From: JAXGRD01 sp050946655
GTDB taxonomy: Bacteria > Bacillota > Clostridia > Peptostreptococcales > Anaerovoracaceae
Assembly (NCBI GenBank): GCA_050946655.1
Contig: JBMNVE010000001.1
Span: forward strand, 73,458 to 137,457
Direction: 5' to 3'
Length of the DNA stretch: 64,000 bases
Part shown: positions 24,998 through 32,613 of the stretch, one piece after another
Layout of the letters: each line of letters begins with the position of its first letter
Position numbering within the stretch: the first letter of the stretch is position 1
Notes under the pieces: generated by a model
The model's input: the letters and a program-made list of their open reading frames with translations, nothing else
Database searches by the model: none
What the model was told of the DNA's origin: nothing
Made by a program: the position numbers and the translations under genes

Positions 24998-26341
24998 TCA
25001 TCTGGGTTCTGCCCAAAGGCGATCAGCAACCGGTTCCCACCTATCCGCAGCATGGGTGCACTTGCCACAAAGTTTGTCTACGTCTTCCGGATTCCTTAAG
25101 TCCGTGGACTTGGCCCGACTGGCCTTGACCATATCCGCCAGCTTCCCTTTGTTGTCCAATAGGGGACAAGGCCGAAGCATGTTTCCGTTAAATGGATGGT
25201 TCTGTCGATATGCCATAAACAGTGGTGACCTGTAGGCTTCCAGCAAGGTCTTCTCCTTTATGTTCGAATCGGAGTAATGGATGAAGGCGCATGGCTCGAT
25301 GTCGCCGTTGGCATTGATGTGAAGATAATTTCTCCCCCCGGCTATACAGCCGCCCACAAACTCTCCGTCATTCCAAAAATCCATGGTGAAAATGGGCTTA
25401 TTCTTTCGGAATCTGCGAATCTGACGATACATATATTCCCTCTGTTCAGCGGTAGCCATCAACTCCGGCACCGCTTCCGCGCCCACGGGCATATACGTAA
25501 AGAACCAGGCAAACTTGGCACCCCTTGCGATCATATCATCCATGTACGCTTCGCTGCCGACCACCTGTGTGTTTTCGCTGGTGTAACAACAGGAGATACC
25601 GAAGATGAGTTTTTTCTTCTTGAGGATCTCCATAGCCTCCACCACCTTGTCATAGGTGCCCTCGCCCCTTCTGGCATCGGTTTCCTCCCTGAACCCTTCC
25701 ACGCTGATGGCCGGAATGAAGTTTTTGATGCGAAGCATTTCGTCTGCGAATTCTTCATCAATCAAGGTCCCGTTGGTGAAAGCAAGAAATTGACAGTCTT
25801 TATGCTTTTCACAGAGTTTGATCACATCTTCCTTCCGCACTAGCGGTTCTCCGCCGGAGAAGATATACATAAAGGTGCCCAACTCTTTCCCTTGAGTGAT
25901 GATGTCATCCAGGGTCTCAAAACTCAAGTTTAGCCGGTCTCCGTATTCCGCTGCCCAGCAACCGACACAATTAAGGTTACAAGCCGAGGTTGGATCCAGC
26001 AAAATAGCCCAGGGTATATTGCAATTGTACTTCGCTCTGTTTTCATTCTGCCTCTGTATCCCGATCATCCCGGTGTTGATGATGTAGTTTTCAAAGAATC
26101 GCATGCGAACACCGTCATCGATATCGGTCCAAAGGCTCTTCATATATTTATACCAAAGGCTGTCCTTATCCTCGATGAAACTGCGAAAAAAAGATCGATA
26201 TTTCTCATACTCTCCCCTGGTGTCAAATCGATCCGCCCAATCGATAAGCTTAGGCAAATTGCGATCCGGATCGGATTCCACATACTTCAGTGCCTGTTTG
26301 ACCATTTCCATTTGCAGCTGTTCTTTTAATGTTTTCTTCAT
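24998..26341 (-). CDS. Radical SAM protein with C-terminal Cys-rich extension
   Basis: A 447-residue radical SAM enzyme. The [4Fe-4S]/SAM motif is SACNLNCVGCW near residue 120, followed by the SAM-binding glycine motif YIFSGGEPL. Two further Cys groups near the C-terminus (GGCIAGGRNYLHINANGDIEPC and CPLL...CGKCTHA) resemble SPASM-type auxiliary clusters. An ~110-residue N-terminal helical region precedes the barrel. No peptide substrate gene or partner is adjacent, so the reaction is unknown. ATG at 26341 follows GAGGAGG. A possible promoter at 26696 would give a leader of about 350 bases. Confidence 0.85.
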   Translation of the reverse strand: MKKTLKEQLQMEMVKQALKYVESDPDRNLPKLIDWADRFDTRGEYEKYRSFFRSFIEDKDSLWYKYMKSLWTDIDDGVRMRFFENYIINTGMIGIQRQNENRAKYNCNIPWAILLDPTSACNLNCVGCWAAEYGDRLNLSFETLDDIITQGKELGTFMYIFSGGEPLVRKEDVIKLCEKHKDCQFLAFTNGTLIDEEFADEMLRIKNFIPAISVEGFREETDARRGEGTYDKVVEAMEILKKKKLIFGISCCYTSENTQVVGSEAYMDDMIARGAKFAWFFTYMPVGAEAVPELMATAEQREYMYRQIRRFRKNKPIFTMDFWNDGEFVGGCIAGGRNYLHINANGDIEPCAFIHYSDSNIKEKTLLEAYRSPLFMAYRQNHPFNGNMLRPCPLLDNKGKLADMVKASRAKSTDLRNPEDVDKLCGKCTHAADRWEPVADRLWAEPR

Positions 26342-26765
26342 TTTGTCCTCCTCTTCCCTTCTCTTGTTATTCTTTCCCTCACAACAAAATCTTCGCTAAA
26401 ACCGAAGGAGCAGCCTTTAAAAGGACAATATCAACCAAAAATATCGGTACATGAAAGGTGCATGATGCCCTACGTATCCGGGAAGAAAAATATTAAAACT
26501 AGTTGTATATGATAATAAAGATTCCCGTAACGTGCGACGGCGCTGTCTCAAAACGCGAGATAGGGCAGGATGATCTTCCTCATATAGGGCTGATCAACCG
26601 GCATATATGAACGAAGGATTGGACTCTATGGCGGAATTGTCGACTCGGTTATGCGCCTCCCTTCAACAGTCTTCTTTCTCCTGATTCTTTGAATTATTAT
26701 ACCATAAATTGTTTTAATAATCTATATTTTTACATGCTTTTTTCCGATCATGTATACATTGCTTT

Positions 26766-26794
26766 TTGTCAGAAGTACCCTTAAACTGTAAATT
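26766..26794 (+). promoter_or_regulatory. Promoter of the acyl-CoA thioesterase gene
   Basis: TTGTCA, 17-base spacer, TAAATT. The -10 hexamer overlaps the left end of the 22-bp palindrome. Confidence 0.6.
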
Positions 26795-26813
26795 GTATGG
26801 ATATCCATACAAT
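26792..26813. promoter_or_regulatory. Perfect 22-bp palindrome, predicted repressor operator
   Basis: ATTGTATGGAT at 26792-26802 is followed immediately by its exact complement ATCCATACAAT at 26803-26813. It overlaps the -10 and the transcription start of the thioesterase gene and ends 30 bases before the start codon, the ideal place for a dimeric repressor. The cognate regulator is not identified. Confidence 0.75.
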
Positions 26814-26843
26814 CCGATCGATATCATTACAAAAGGAGCACAC

Positions 26844-27269
26844 ATGAAGGAATATCTCATCTCTCATCTAGTCAAGTCAGAAGATCTAAATCACCACGGG
26901 ACCTTATTTGCCGGACGTTCCACGGAATGGCTGGTTGAGGCGGGTTTTATTGCAGCCGCCGCAGAGCACGGCAGACCCCAAGATGTACTGTGCATCAACG
27001 TGCACGGCTTCATCTTTAAAAAACCGGTGCAAAAAGGGACGATTCTTACCCTCCACTCGAGAATTGCAAAGGTGGGACGCAGCAGTATAACCGTATATGT
27101 AAAGGCCATCTCGGAAATTGAGCAGAACCAAAATGTAGACGGCTTTCTGACCTTTGTGTGCGTAGAGCCGGACACAAAGAAGAGCCGTGCCCACGGCCTT
27201 ACTTTAGATGAGCCACAAGATCAAGAGGAAGTGAATATTCGCAAAAGGGCTTTGGAGTTGATGCTGTAA
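26844..27269 (+). CDS. Acyl-CoA thioesterase, hotdog fold
   Basis: A 141-residue hotdog-fold protein of the YciA/BFIT-like acyl-CoA thioesterase group. The diagnostic segment is HHGTLFAGRSTEWLVEAGF near residues 18-36, with the Asn-rich strand (LCINVHGFIFKKPV) and SRIAKVGRSSITVYVKA typical of the family. Such enzymes hydrolyse CoA thioesters, here possibly short-chain ones given the neighbouring fermentation operon. ATG at 26844 follows AAAGGAG; an in-frame ATG 26 codons upstream would run through the palindrome and promoter and is rejected. Transcribed convergently with the etf operon and tightly regulated if the palindrome is an operator. Confidence 0.85.
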   Translation: MKEYLISHLVKSEDLNHHGTLFAGRSTEWLVEAGFIAAAAEHGRPQDVLCINVHGFIFKKPVQKGTILTLHSRIAKVGRSSITVYVKAISEIEQNQNVDGFLTFVCVEPDTKKSRAHGLTLDEPQDQEEVNIRKRALELML

Positions 27270-27323
27270 ATATCTGTTCATCCTATTCGTTCCGGCAGTT
27301 TTTCCTTTATTCTCTTCTATGAC

Positions 27324-27354
27324 AAAACCCTCCCCCGGCTAAAGCCGGGGGAGG
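27324..27354 (-). terminator. Terminator of the CoA-transferase to etfA operon
   Basis: Perfect 11-bp GC-rich stem CCTCCCCCGGC / GCCGGGGGAGG with a 4-base loop, followed on the minus strand by GTTTTG. About 47 bases past etfA; it may also stop the convergent thioesterase transcript. Confidence 0.85.
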
Positions 27355-27400
27355 ATCTCTTACTGCTCAAGTGAACAGAAAACCGTCATGGTCTTAGGCT

Positions 27401-28438
27401 TTATGCGTTTTCCTTTTCCGCGTCAGCCTTGTACTTTCTCACTGCCTCCAGGAGCTTGGGTACGATCACCTTTACATCCCCAACGACGCCCAGGTCGGAT
27501 ACGTCGAAGACGGCAGCAGTGTCGTTCTTGTTGATGGCGATGACATAGTCAGAGCCTTCCATCCCTGCCACGTGCTGGATGGCACCGGAGATACCGCAGG
27601 CCAGGTACAGTTCGGGACGAACGGTCTTTCCGGTCTGTCCTACCTGTCTTTCTCTTTCGATCCATCCTGCGTCTACGTTGGCTCTGGAAGAAGAGATCTC
27701 TCCGCCGATCTCATCGGCCAGTTCCTTCAGCACCGAGTAGAACTCGGGGCTACCGATCCCGCGGCCGCCGGAAACCAGTCTCTTGGCTTCGGTGATGTCC
27801 ACCTTCTTGTGGGTCTCTTTCACCACCTGCTTCACCACCAGGTTCATGTCTTCGGGTACGAAGTCCACTTTGATCTCACGGACTTCTCCTGTTCTGGTGT
27901 GGTCCGCCGGCAGGCGCTTCATCACCCCGGGGCGTACTGTTGCCATCTGGGGACGATGGGTCTTGCAGAGGATGGTCGCCATGATGTTCCCGCCGAAGGC
28001 AGGTCTGGTCATGAACAAAAGCTTTTTGCCTTCGTCTTCTTCCTTTGCTTTCCAAACGTCGATGTCCAGCTTGGTGCAGTCCGCCGTCAGTCCGGTGTGG
28101 ATCCTGGATGCCACTCTGGGAGCCAGGTCTCTTCCGATGGCCGTAGCACCAAACAGCAGGATCTCCGGGTCGCATTCCTTGATCACCTGGGTCAGGGCCT
28201 TGGCATAGGGCTCCGTCACATACTCATGGAGCATGGGGTCTTCCACATATACTACTTCATCGGCACCTGCCTCTATGAGGGACTGTGCCTTGTCTTTGAT
28301 CTCGTCCCCGATCAGGATCCCTACGACCTTCTGATCCAGGTCCTTGGCCAGTTTGGTGGCCTCACCCAGCAGTTCAAAGGCGACTTTGACGACATGTCCA
28401 TCTCTTTGTTCCGCCACTACATAGATATCTTTACTCAT
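27401..28438 (-). CDS. etfA: Electron transfer flavoprotein, alpha subunit
   Basis: A 345-residue EtfA, the FAD-binding subunit that takes electrons from, or with bifurcation gives electrons to, acyl-CoA dehydrogenase. The C-terminal FAD domain is clear: LVSGGRGIGSPEFYSVLKEL, SSRANVDAGWIERERQVGQTGKTVRPELYLACGISGAIQHVAGM and VIAINKNDTAAVFDVSDLGVVGD. ATG at 28438 follows AAAGGAGG. It is the last gene of the operon and lies 25 bases after etfB. Whether this pair bifurcates to ferredoxin cannot be decided by eye. Confidence 0.96.
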   Translation of the reverse strand: MSKDIYVVAEQRDGHVVKVAFELLGEATKLAKDLDQKVVGILIGDEIKDKAQSLIEAGADEVVYVEDPMLHEYVTEPYAKALTQVIKECDPEILLFGATAIGRDLAPRVASRIHTGLTADCTKLDIDVWKAKEEDEGKKLLFMTRPAFGGNIMATILCKTHRPQMATVRPGVMKRLPADHTRTGEVREIKVDFVPEDMNLVVKQVVKETHKKVDITEAKRLVSGGRGIGSPEFYSVLKELADEIGGEISSSRANVDAGWIERERQVGQTGKTVRPELYLACGISGAIQHVAGMEGSDYVIAINKNDTAAVFDVSDLGVVGDVKVIVPKLLEAVRKYKADAEKENA

Positions 28439-28463
28439 CTTAAAGATTCCTCCTTTTCACCTG

Positions 28464-29255
28464 CTATATGATGTGTCTTTCTTCCAACTTCTCCATGATC
28501 GCAGCCACCGCTTCGTCCGGACTCAGATCCGTCAGGATCGTTCCTGCGCCCTTGGCTTCCTTGGTAAAGGACTTGTATACGTTGGTGGGAGAACCCTTCA
28601 GGCCGATCTGCTCGATATCCAGCTTGTCCTTCAGGTCCTCATAGGTGATCACTTTGATCTCCTGGTTGTAGGCATCTACGATGCCCCCGGCATGCATGTA
28701 TCTGGGCTCTGCCAGTTCCGTCAGTGCGGTGAGCAGGCAAGGCATCTTCACTTCCAGCACGTGATAACGGTCTTCGTACTGTCTCTTGACGTTGATCTTG
28801 CCATCTTCGATGCTGTAGATCTCCTCTGCATAGGACACTTGGGGGATCCCCAGGGTCTCTGCGATCTGCGGACCGACTTGCGCCGTGTCTCCGTCGATGG
28901 CCTGACGACCGGTGATCACCAGGTCATATCCGATCTCATCCAGCGCCGTGGCGATGATCTTGGCGGTGGCCCATGTGTCCGATCCGCCGAACTCACGGGA
29001 AGACAGCAGGATGGCTTCATCGCATCCCATGGCCAAGGCTTCTCGCAAGGCCACATCTGCCTGGGGCGGTCCCATACAAACCACCGTTACGGTAGCATCA
29101 TATTTTTCTTTCAATACCAGTGCCGCCTCGATCCCCGACTTGTCATCGTGGTTGATGATGCTGGGCACGCCTTCACGGATCAAGGTGTTGGTCACCGGGT
29201 CCAGTTTCACTTCATTGGTATCCGGTACTTGCTTTATGCAAACGACTATTTTCAT
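28464..29255 (-). CDS. etfB: Electron transfer flavoprotein, beta subunit
   Basis: A 263-residue EtfB, starting MKIVVCIKQVPDTNEVKLDP as is usual for clostridial Etf. Further signatures are KSGIEAALVLKEKYDATVTVVCMGPP, VITGRQAIDGDTAQVGPQIAE and the recognition loop near LKGSPTNVYKSF. It forms the heterodimer with EtfA and holds AMP or a second FAD in bifurcating types. ATG at 29255 follows AAGGAGA. It lies 31 bases after the acyl-CoA dehydrogenase gene, the usual bcd-etfB-etfA order of clostridia. Confidence 0.96.
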   Translation of the reverse strand: MKIVVCIKQVPDTNEVKLDPVTNTLIREGVPSIINHDDKSGIEAALVLKEKYDATVTVVCMGPPQADVALREALAMGCDEAILLSSREFGGSDTWATAKIIATALDEIGYDLVITGRQAIDGDTAQVGPQIAETLGIPQVSYAEEIYSIEDGKINVKRQYEDRYHVLEVKMPCLLTALTELAEPRYMHAGGIVDAYNQEIKVITYEDLKDKLDIEQIGLKGSPTNVYKSFTKEAKGAGTILTDLSPDEAVAAIMEKLEERHII

Positions 29256-29286
29256 CGATTTTCTCCTTTCGTCTGGCTACTCTGCG

Positions 29287-30429
29287 TTAAAATATTTTCA
29301 TCCCGCCGGCAATGACCATCCGCATGACCTCCGATGTCCCTTCGTAGATCTCCGTGATCTTGGCGTCTCTCAACGCTCTTTCCACCGGATATTCTCTGCA
29401 GTATCCGTATCCGCCCATCAACTGGACGCAGTCTCTGCAAACATCATTGGCCATCTTGGAGGCAAACAGTTTTGCCATGGCCGCATCGCTTCCGTAGTTT
29501 TCTTTGTTGTCCTTGGTTTTCGCCGCTCTCCAGGTCATCAGACGAGCTGCATCGATGTAGGTCTGCAGATCCGCGATCTTGAACTGGGTGTTCTGGAACT
29601 GGGAGATCCTTCTGCCGAACTGCTTTCTTTCCTTCACATATTTGATGGCTTCATTGAGCGCTCCCTGAGCGATCCCCACCGACTGGGCTGCGATACCGAT
29701 ACGCCCGCCGTCCAAAGCTGCCATGGCGATCTTGAACCCTCTGCCTTCCTTGCCGATCAGCTGATCCTTGGGGATGCGCACGTTGTCGTAGCTCACTTCG
29801 CAGTTGGATGCCGCTCGGATACCCATCCGCTTGATGTTGGGCCCTACCGTCAGGCCGGGGGTGTCCTTGTCGATGACGAAGCAGGAGATCCCTCTGGTCC
29901 CCTGGGATTTATCTGTCATGGCAAAGATGATGAAGGTGTCTGCAAAGCCGGAGTTGGTGGTGAAGATCTTCGTTCCGTTGATCACGTATTCGTCTCCGTC
30001 CAAAACCGCCTTGGTCTGCTGACCGGCCGCATCACTTCCCGCGTTGGGCTCTGTCAGGCCGAAGCAGCCTGTTTTAGATCCGTCCACCAGCGGCCGCAGC
30101 CACTTTTGCTTCTGCTCTTCTGTGGCAAAGCTATCCAGGCATGAACACGCCAGGGATGTGTGCACAGAGATGGTGATCCCTGTGCTGGCATCGTGCTTTG
30201 AGATCTCTTCCATGGCCAGGGAGTACGCCAGATAGTCTCCGCCTACTCCGCCATAATCTTTGCTGTATGGGATTCCCATGATCCCGTAGCGATGCAGTTT
30301 CGCTAGCAGGTCCAGGTCGAACACTTCCGTTTCATCCATTTCTTCCGCCAATGGCTTTACTTCGTTTTCCGCAAACCGGCGAAACATTTCCTGTTGCAGC
30401 AGGTGGGTTTTTGAAAGCTTGAAATCCAT
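29287..30429 (-). CDS. bcd: Short-chain acyl-CoA dehydrogenase (butyryl-CoA dehydrogenase type)
   Basis: A 380-residue FAD enzyme of the acyl-CoA dehydrogenase family. FAD/substrate signatures: GCFGLTEPNAGSDAAGQQT, the second pattern RDAKITEIYEGTSEVMRMVI with the catalytic base Glu363, and QLMGGYGYCREYPVER. The family interconverts saturated and 2,3-unsaturated acyl-CoA with Etf; in clostridia it reduces crotonyl-CoA. In this operon a related role on 5-carbon or hydroxyacyl substrates is possible. ATG at 30429 follows AGGAGGAG. It shares clear resemblance with the N-terminal half of the 39971-41875 fusion protein. Confidence 0.92.
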   Translation of the reverse strand: MDFKLSKTHLLQQEMFRRFAENEVKPLAEEMDETEVFDLDLLAKLHRYGIMGIPYSKDYGGVGGDYLAYSLAMEEISKHDASTGITISVHTSLACSCLDSFATEEQKQKWLRPLVDGSKTGCFGLTEPNAGSDAAGQQTKAVLDGDEYVINGTKIFTTNSGFADTFIIFAMTDKSQGTRGISCFVIDKDTPGLTVGPNIKRMGIRAASNCEVSYDNVRIPKDQLIGKEGRGFKIAMAALDGGRIGIAAQSVGIAQGALNEAIKYVKERKQFGRRISQFQNTQFKIADLQTYIDAARLMTWRAAKTKDNKENYGSDAAMAKLFASKMANDVCRDCVQLMGGYGYCREYPVERALRDAKITEIYEGTSEVMRMVIAGGMKIF

Positions 30430-30537
30430 AATTGTTTCTCCTCCTGTGTTTTCTCCTTTTACTGTGTAAAAATCCTTTATTGTTTAAGCGGCCCGAAGGC
30501 CGCATGAACAACCTTTTTACGGAGAACCTCTATCCGC

Positions 30538-31317
30538 TTATTTTTCTGCGAACTTAGGCTCTTCCTTGGCTAGGAATGCTTCCATCCCCGTGATTCTGTC
30601 CTCTGAACAGAAGGTGTTTACCGCTATTTCCGCTTCATAGGAAACGCCGTTGCTTCTATCCATGTCCATTCCCTTATTGATTGCATTGATGGCCATTCTC
30701 ACACCGATAGGTGATTTGGTCATGATCTTCTTGGCAAAATCGATTGCCGCATCCACCAGTTCCTCAGGTGAAAATACTCTCTCAACCAGGCCAATCCTCA
30801 ACGCTTCTTCTGCATCGATCATATCTGCGCTGCAGATGAGATACTTAGCCATTCCCTTGCCGACGATCCTGGGAAGTCTCTGGGTCCCGCCAAAGAACGG
30901 GAGGATCCCCAGGTTTACTTCCGGCTGACCGAACTTGGCCTTTTCAGAAGCAAATCGGAAGTCGCAGGCCATGGCCAGTTCGTTTCCGCCGCCCAAAGCG
31001 AATCCGTTTACGGCAGCGATGACAACCTTATCGACATCTTCTATGAGATTCATCACTTCCTGACCGCGGAGAGCCATTTTTCGGATCTCCGGTGTGGACA
31101 ACTTGACCATTTCGGCAATATCCGCACCGGCAACAAAGGCACGACCTTCACCGGTCACAACAACTGCCTTCACTTCATCGTCATTCTTTATCTCAGTAAA
31201 GACTGCAAAAAGTTCATCCAGCAGCTCAGAGTTCAGTGCGTTCAAAGACTTGGGTCTTGTAATGGTAACAATTCCGACTCCATCTTTCTTTTCCATCGTT
31301 AAGTTATTATAAGACAT
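30538..31317 (-). CDS. crt: Enoyl-CoA hydratase/isomerase family protein (crotonase type)
   Basis: A 259-residue crotonase-fold protein that hydrates 2-enoyl-CoA or catalyses related reactions. Motifs: ALNSELLDELFAVF, the CoA-ester oxyanion region GRAFVAGADIAEMV, AVNGFALGGGNELAMACD with one active-site Glu, and FGQPEVNLGILPFFGGTQRLPR with the other. ATG at 31317 follows AAAGGAG. Position between Fe-ADH and acyl-CoA dehydrogenase genes places it in the same pathway. No 3-hydroxybutyryl-CoA dehydrogenase or thiolase gene accompanies it. Confidence 0.92.
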   Translation of the reverse strand: MSYNNLTMEKKDGVGIVTITRPKSLNALNSELLDELFAVFTEIKNDDEVKAVVVTGEGRAFVAGADIAEMVKLSTPEIRKMALRGQEVMNLIEDVDKVVIAAVNGFALGGGNELAMACDFRFASEKAKFGQPEVNLGILPFFGGTQRLPRIVGKGMAKYLICSADMIDAEEALRIGLVERVFSPEELVDAAIDFAKKIMTKSPIGVRMAINAINKGMDMDRSNGVSYEAEIAVNTFCSEDRITGMEAFLAKEEPKFAEK

Positions 31318-31365
31318 TATATACTCCTTTCCATTGAGGTGGTTAAAACATGATTTGAACCCTTG

Positions 31366-32550
31366 TTATTCAGACATGGATCTCTGGGTAAGTCCCTCCA
31401 GCCACAGTTCCTTATACAGGTTTTCAATATCATCCTGGTTAGGCGTTCTTCTTGTATTTCCGGGACTTCCGCTAGCCAAAGCATCCTTCGCCATCTTGGG
31501 GATGTGCTTGAAGAATTCCTTCTCTGTCACACCGCTGTCCTGGATCGTCTTGACATGAAGAGTTCTGAGAAGGGCGATGGTAGCTGTTACAAATGCATCA
31601 GCCGCCTCATCGTTGGTCATACCCTGGCGGAATACGCCGATGGTCTTGGCAAGCTCAGCCAATCTGGCAACTGCACCGGGCTTGATATACTTCAGGCAAA
31701 CCGAAAGCAGGATAGCATTGGACTGTCCGTGAGGTACATGGAAGAGGGCGCCGATCGGACGGCTCATCCCGTGTACGATGGTCACCGATGCATTACTGAA
31801 GGCGATCCCCGCTTCCAGTGCCGCAGTGGCCATTTCTCTTCTGGCGTTCATGTTGCTTCCGTTGGTGTATACTTCGTAAATGTTGTCAAATATCTTCTTG
31901 ACGGCGGATTTCGCAAAGAGATCCGTCATGGGGAAGGCCTTGATGGATGTAAACGCTTCGATTGCATGAGTCAAAGCATCAACACCCGTGGCAACGGTTA
32001 CTTCCGGGGGTACCGTCAGTGTAAACACCGGGTCCACAACCGCCAGGTCAGCCATCAATTTAGCATCATTGAGAAGCATCTTTACATCGGTATCCGTGTT
32101 GGTAATGATGGAAACCTTTGTGGCCTCGGATCCTGTCCCTGCCGTTGTGGGAATAGCAACTGTGGGAGGAAGGCTCTTTTCGATCACCTTGCCCATGTAC
32201 TCGGTGATGCTCCCGCCGTTGGTCACAACTGCACCGATGGCCTTCATGGCATCCAGAGGGCTTCCGCCGCCGATGCCGATGAGGAAGTCGCATCCTTCTT
32301 CTCCGTATATCTTTACCCCTTCATCGATCATGGAATGGGTTGGCTCCGTGTTGATCCCGGGGAAGATAACATATTTTTTGCCTATTCTGTCCAGCTCATC
32401 TGTCAGTTTTTTTACATTTCCGAATTTCACCATGGCTTCGTCCGTAACGACCAAGGCCTTCTCTCCGTAAGCGTTCATGTAGTCCATGCTCATCTGGATG
32501 GCGTTCTCTCCGGTGATAATGTTTTGGGGAATGAAAAATAAATTTGCCAT
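31366..32550 (-). CDS. Iron-containing alcohol dehydrogenase (possible 4-hydroxybutyrate or 5-hydroxyvalerate dehydrogenase)
   Basis: A 394-residue type III (Fe) alcohol dehydrogenase. NAD-binding GGGSPLDAMKAIG, then PTTAGTGSEATKVSII, and the metal ligands in GVDALTHAIEAF and GMSRPIGALFHVPHGQSNA (Asp and three His). Family members reduce aldehydes; in amino-acid fermenters they reduce succinate or glutarate semialdehyde to omega-hydroxyacids. The neighbouring CoA-transferase would activate such a hydroxyacid, so that role is proposed, not proven. The start at 32550 is chosen because GGAGG precedes it; an ATG ten codons upstream has no such site. Confidence 0.88.
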   Translation of the reverse strand: MANLFFIPQNIITGENAIQMSMDYMNAYGEKALVVTDEAMVKFGNVKKLTDELDRIGKKYVIFPGINTEPTHSMIDEGVKIYGEEGCDFLIGIGGGSPLDAMKAIGAVVTNGGSITEYMGKVIEKSLPPTVAIPTTAGTGSEATKVSIITNTDTDVKMLLNDAKLMADLAVVDPVFTLTVPPEVTVATGVDALTHAIEAFTSIKAFPMTDLFAKSAVKKIFDNIYEVYTNGSNMNARREMATAALEAGIAFSNASVTIVHGMSRPIGALFHVPHGQSNAILLSVCLKYIKPGAVARLAELAKTIGVFRQGMTNDEAADAFVTATIALLRTLHVKTIQDSGVTEKEFFKHIPKMAKDALASGSPGNTRRTPNQDDIENLYKELWLEGLTQRSMSE

Positions 32551-32613
32551 TTTGATTTTTACCTCCATATAGTAAATCATTGAATATGTTACTCAATAGC
32601 TTTTAACGTTACC

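Larger units (their letters stand above)
26342..26843. other. 502-base intergenic region: radical SAM leader and thioesterase promoter
   Basis: The minus strand has an extended -10 (TGG then TATAAT) at 26696-26701 that would start a ~350-base leader into the radical SAM gene. Within it are short hairpins (for example CTTCG / CGAAG followed by ATTTTG near 26390-26410) but no riboswitch class I recognise. The plus strand holds the thioesterase promoter and a 22-bp palindrome near 26790. No coding region is convincing. Confidence 0.5.

Noticed and set aside
28912..30144. A 410-codon plus-strand open frame
   Set aside because: Antisense to etfB and the acyl-CoA dehydrogenase gene; explained by codon bias of the real genes.
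31363..32541. A 392-codon plus-strand open frame
   Set aside because: Antisense to the Fe-ADH gene; His/Gly-rich shadow sequence without motifs.
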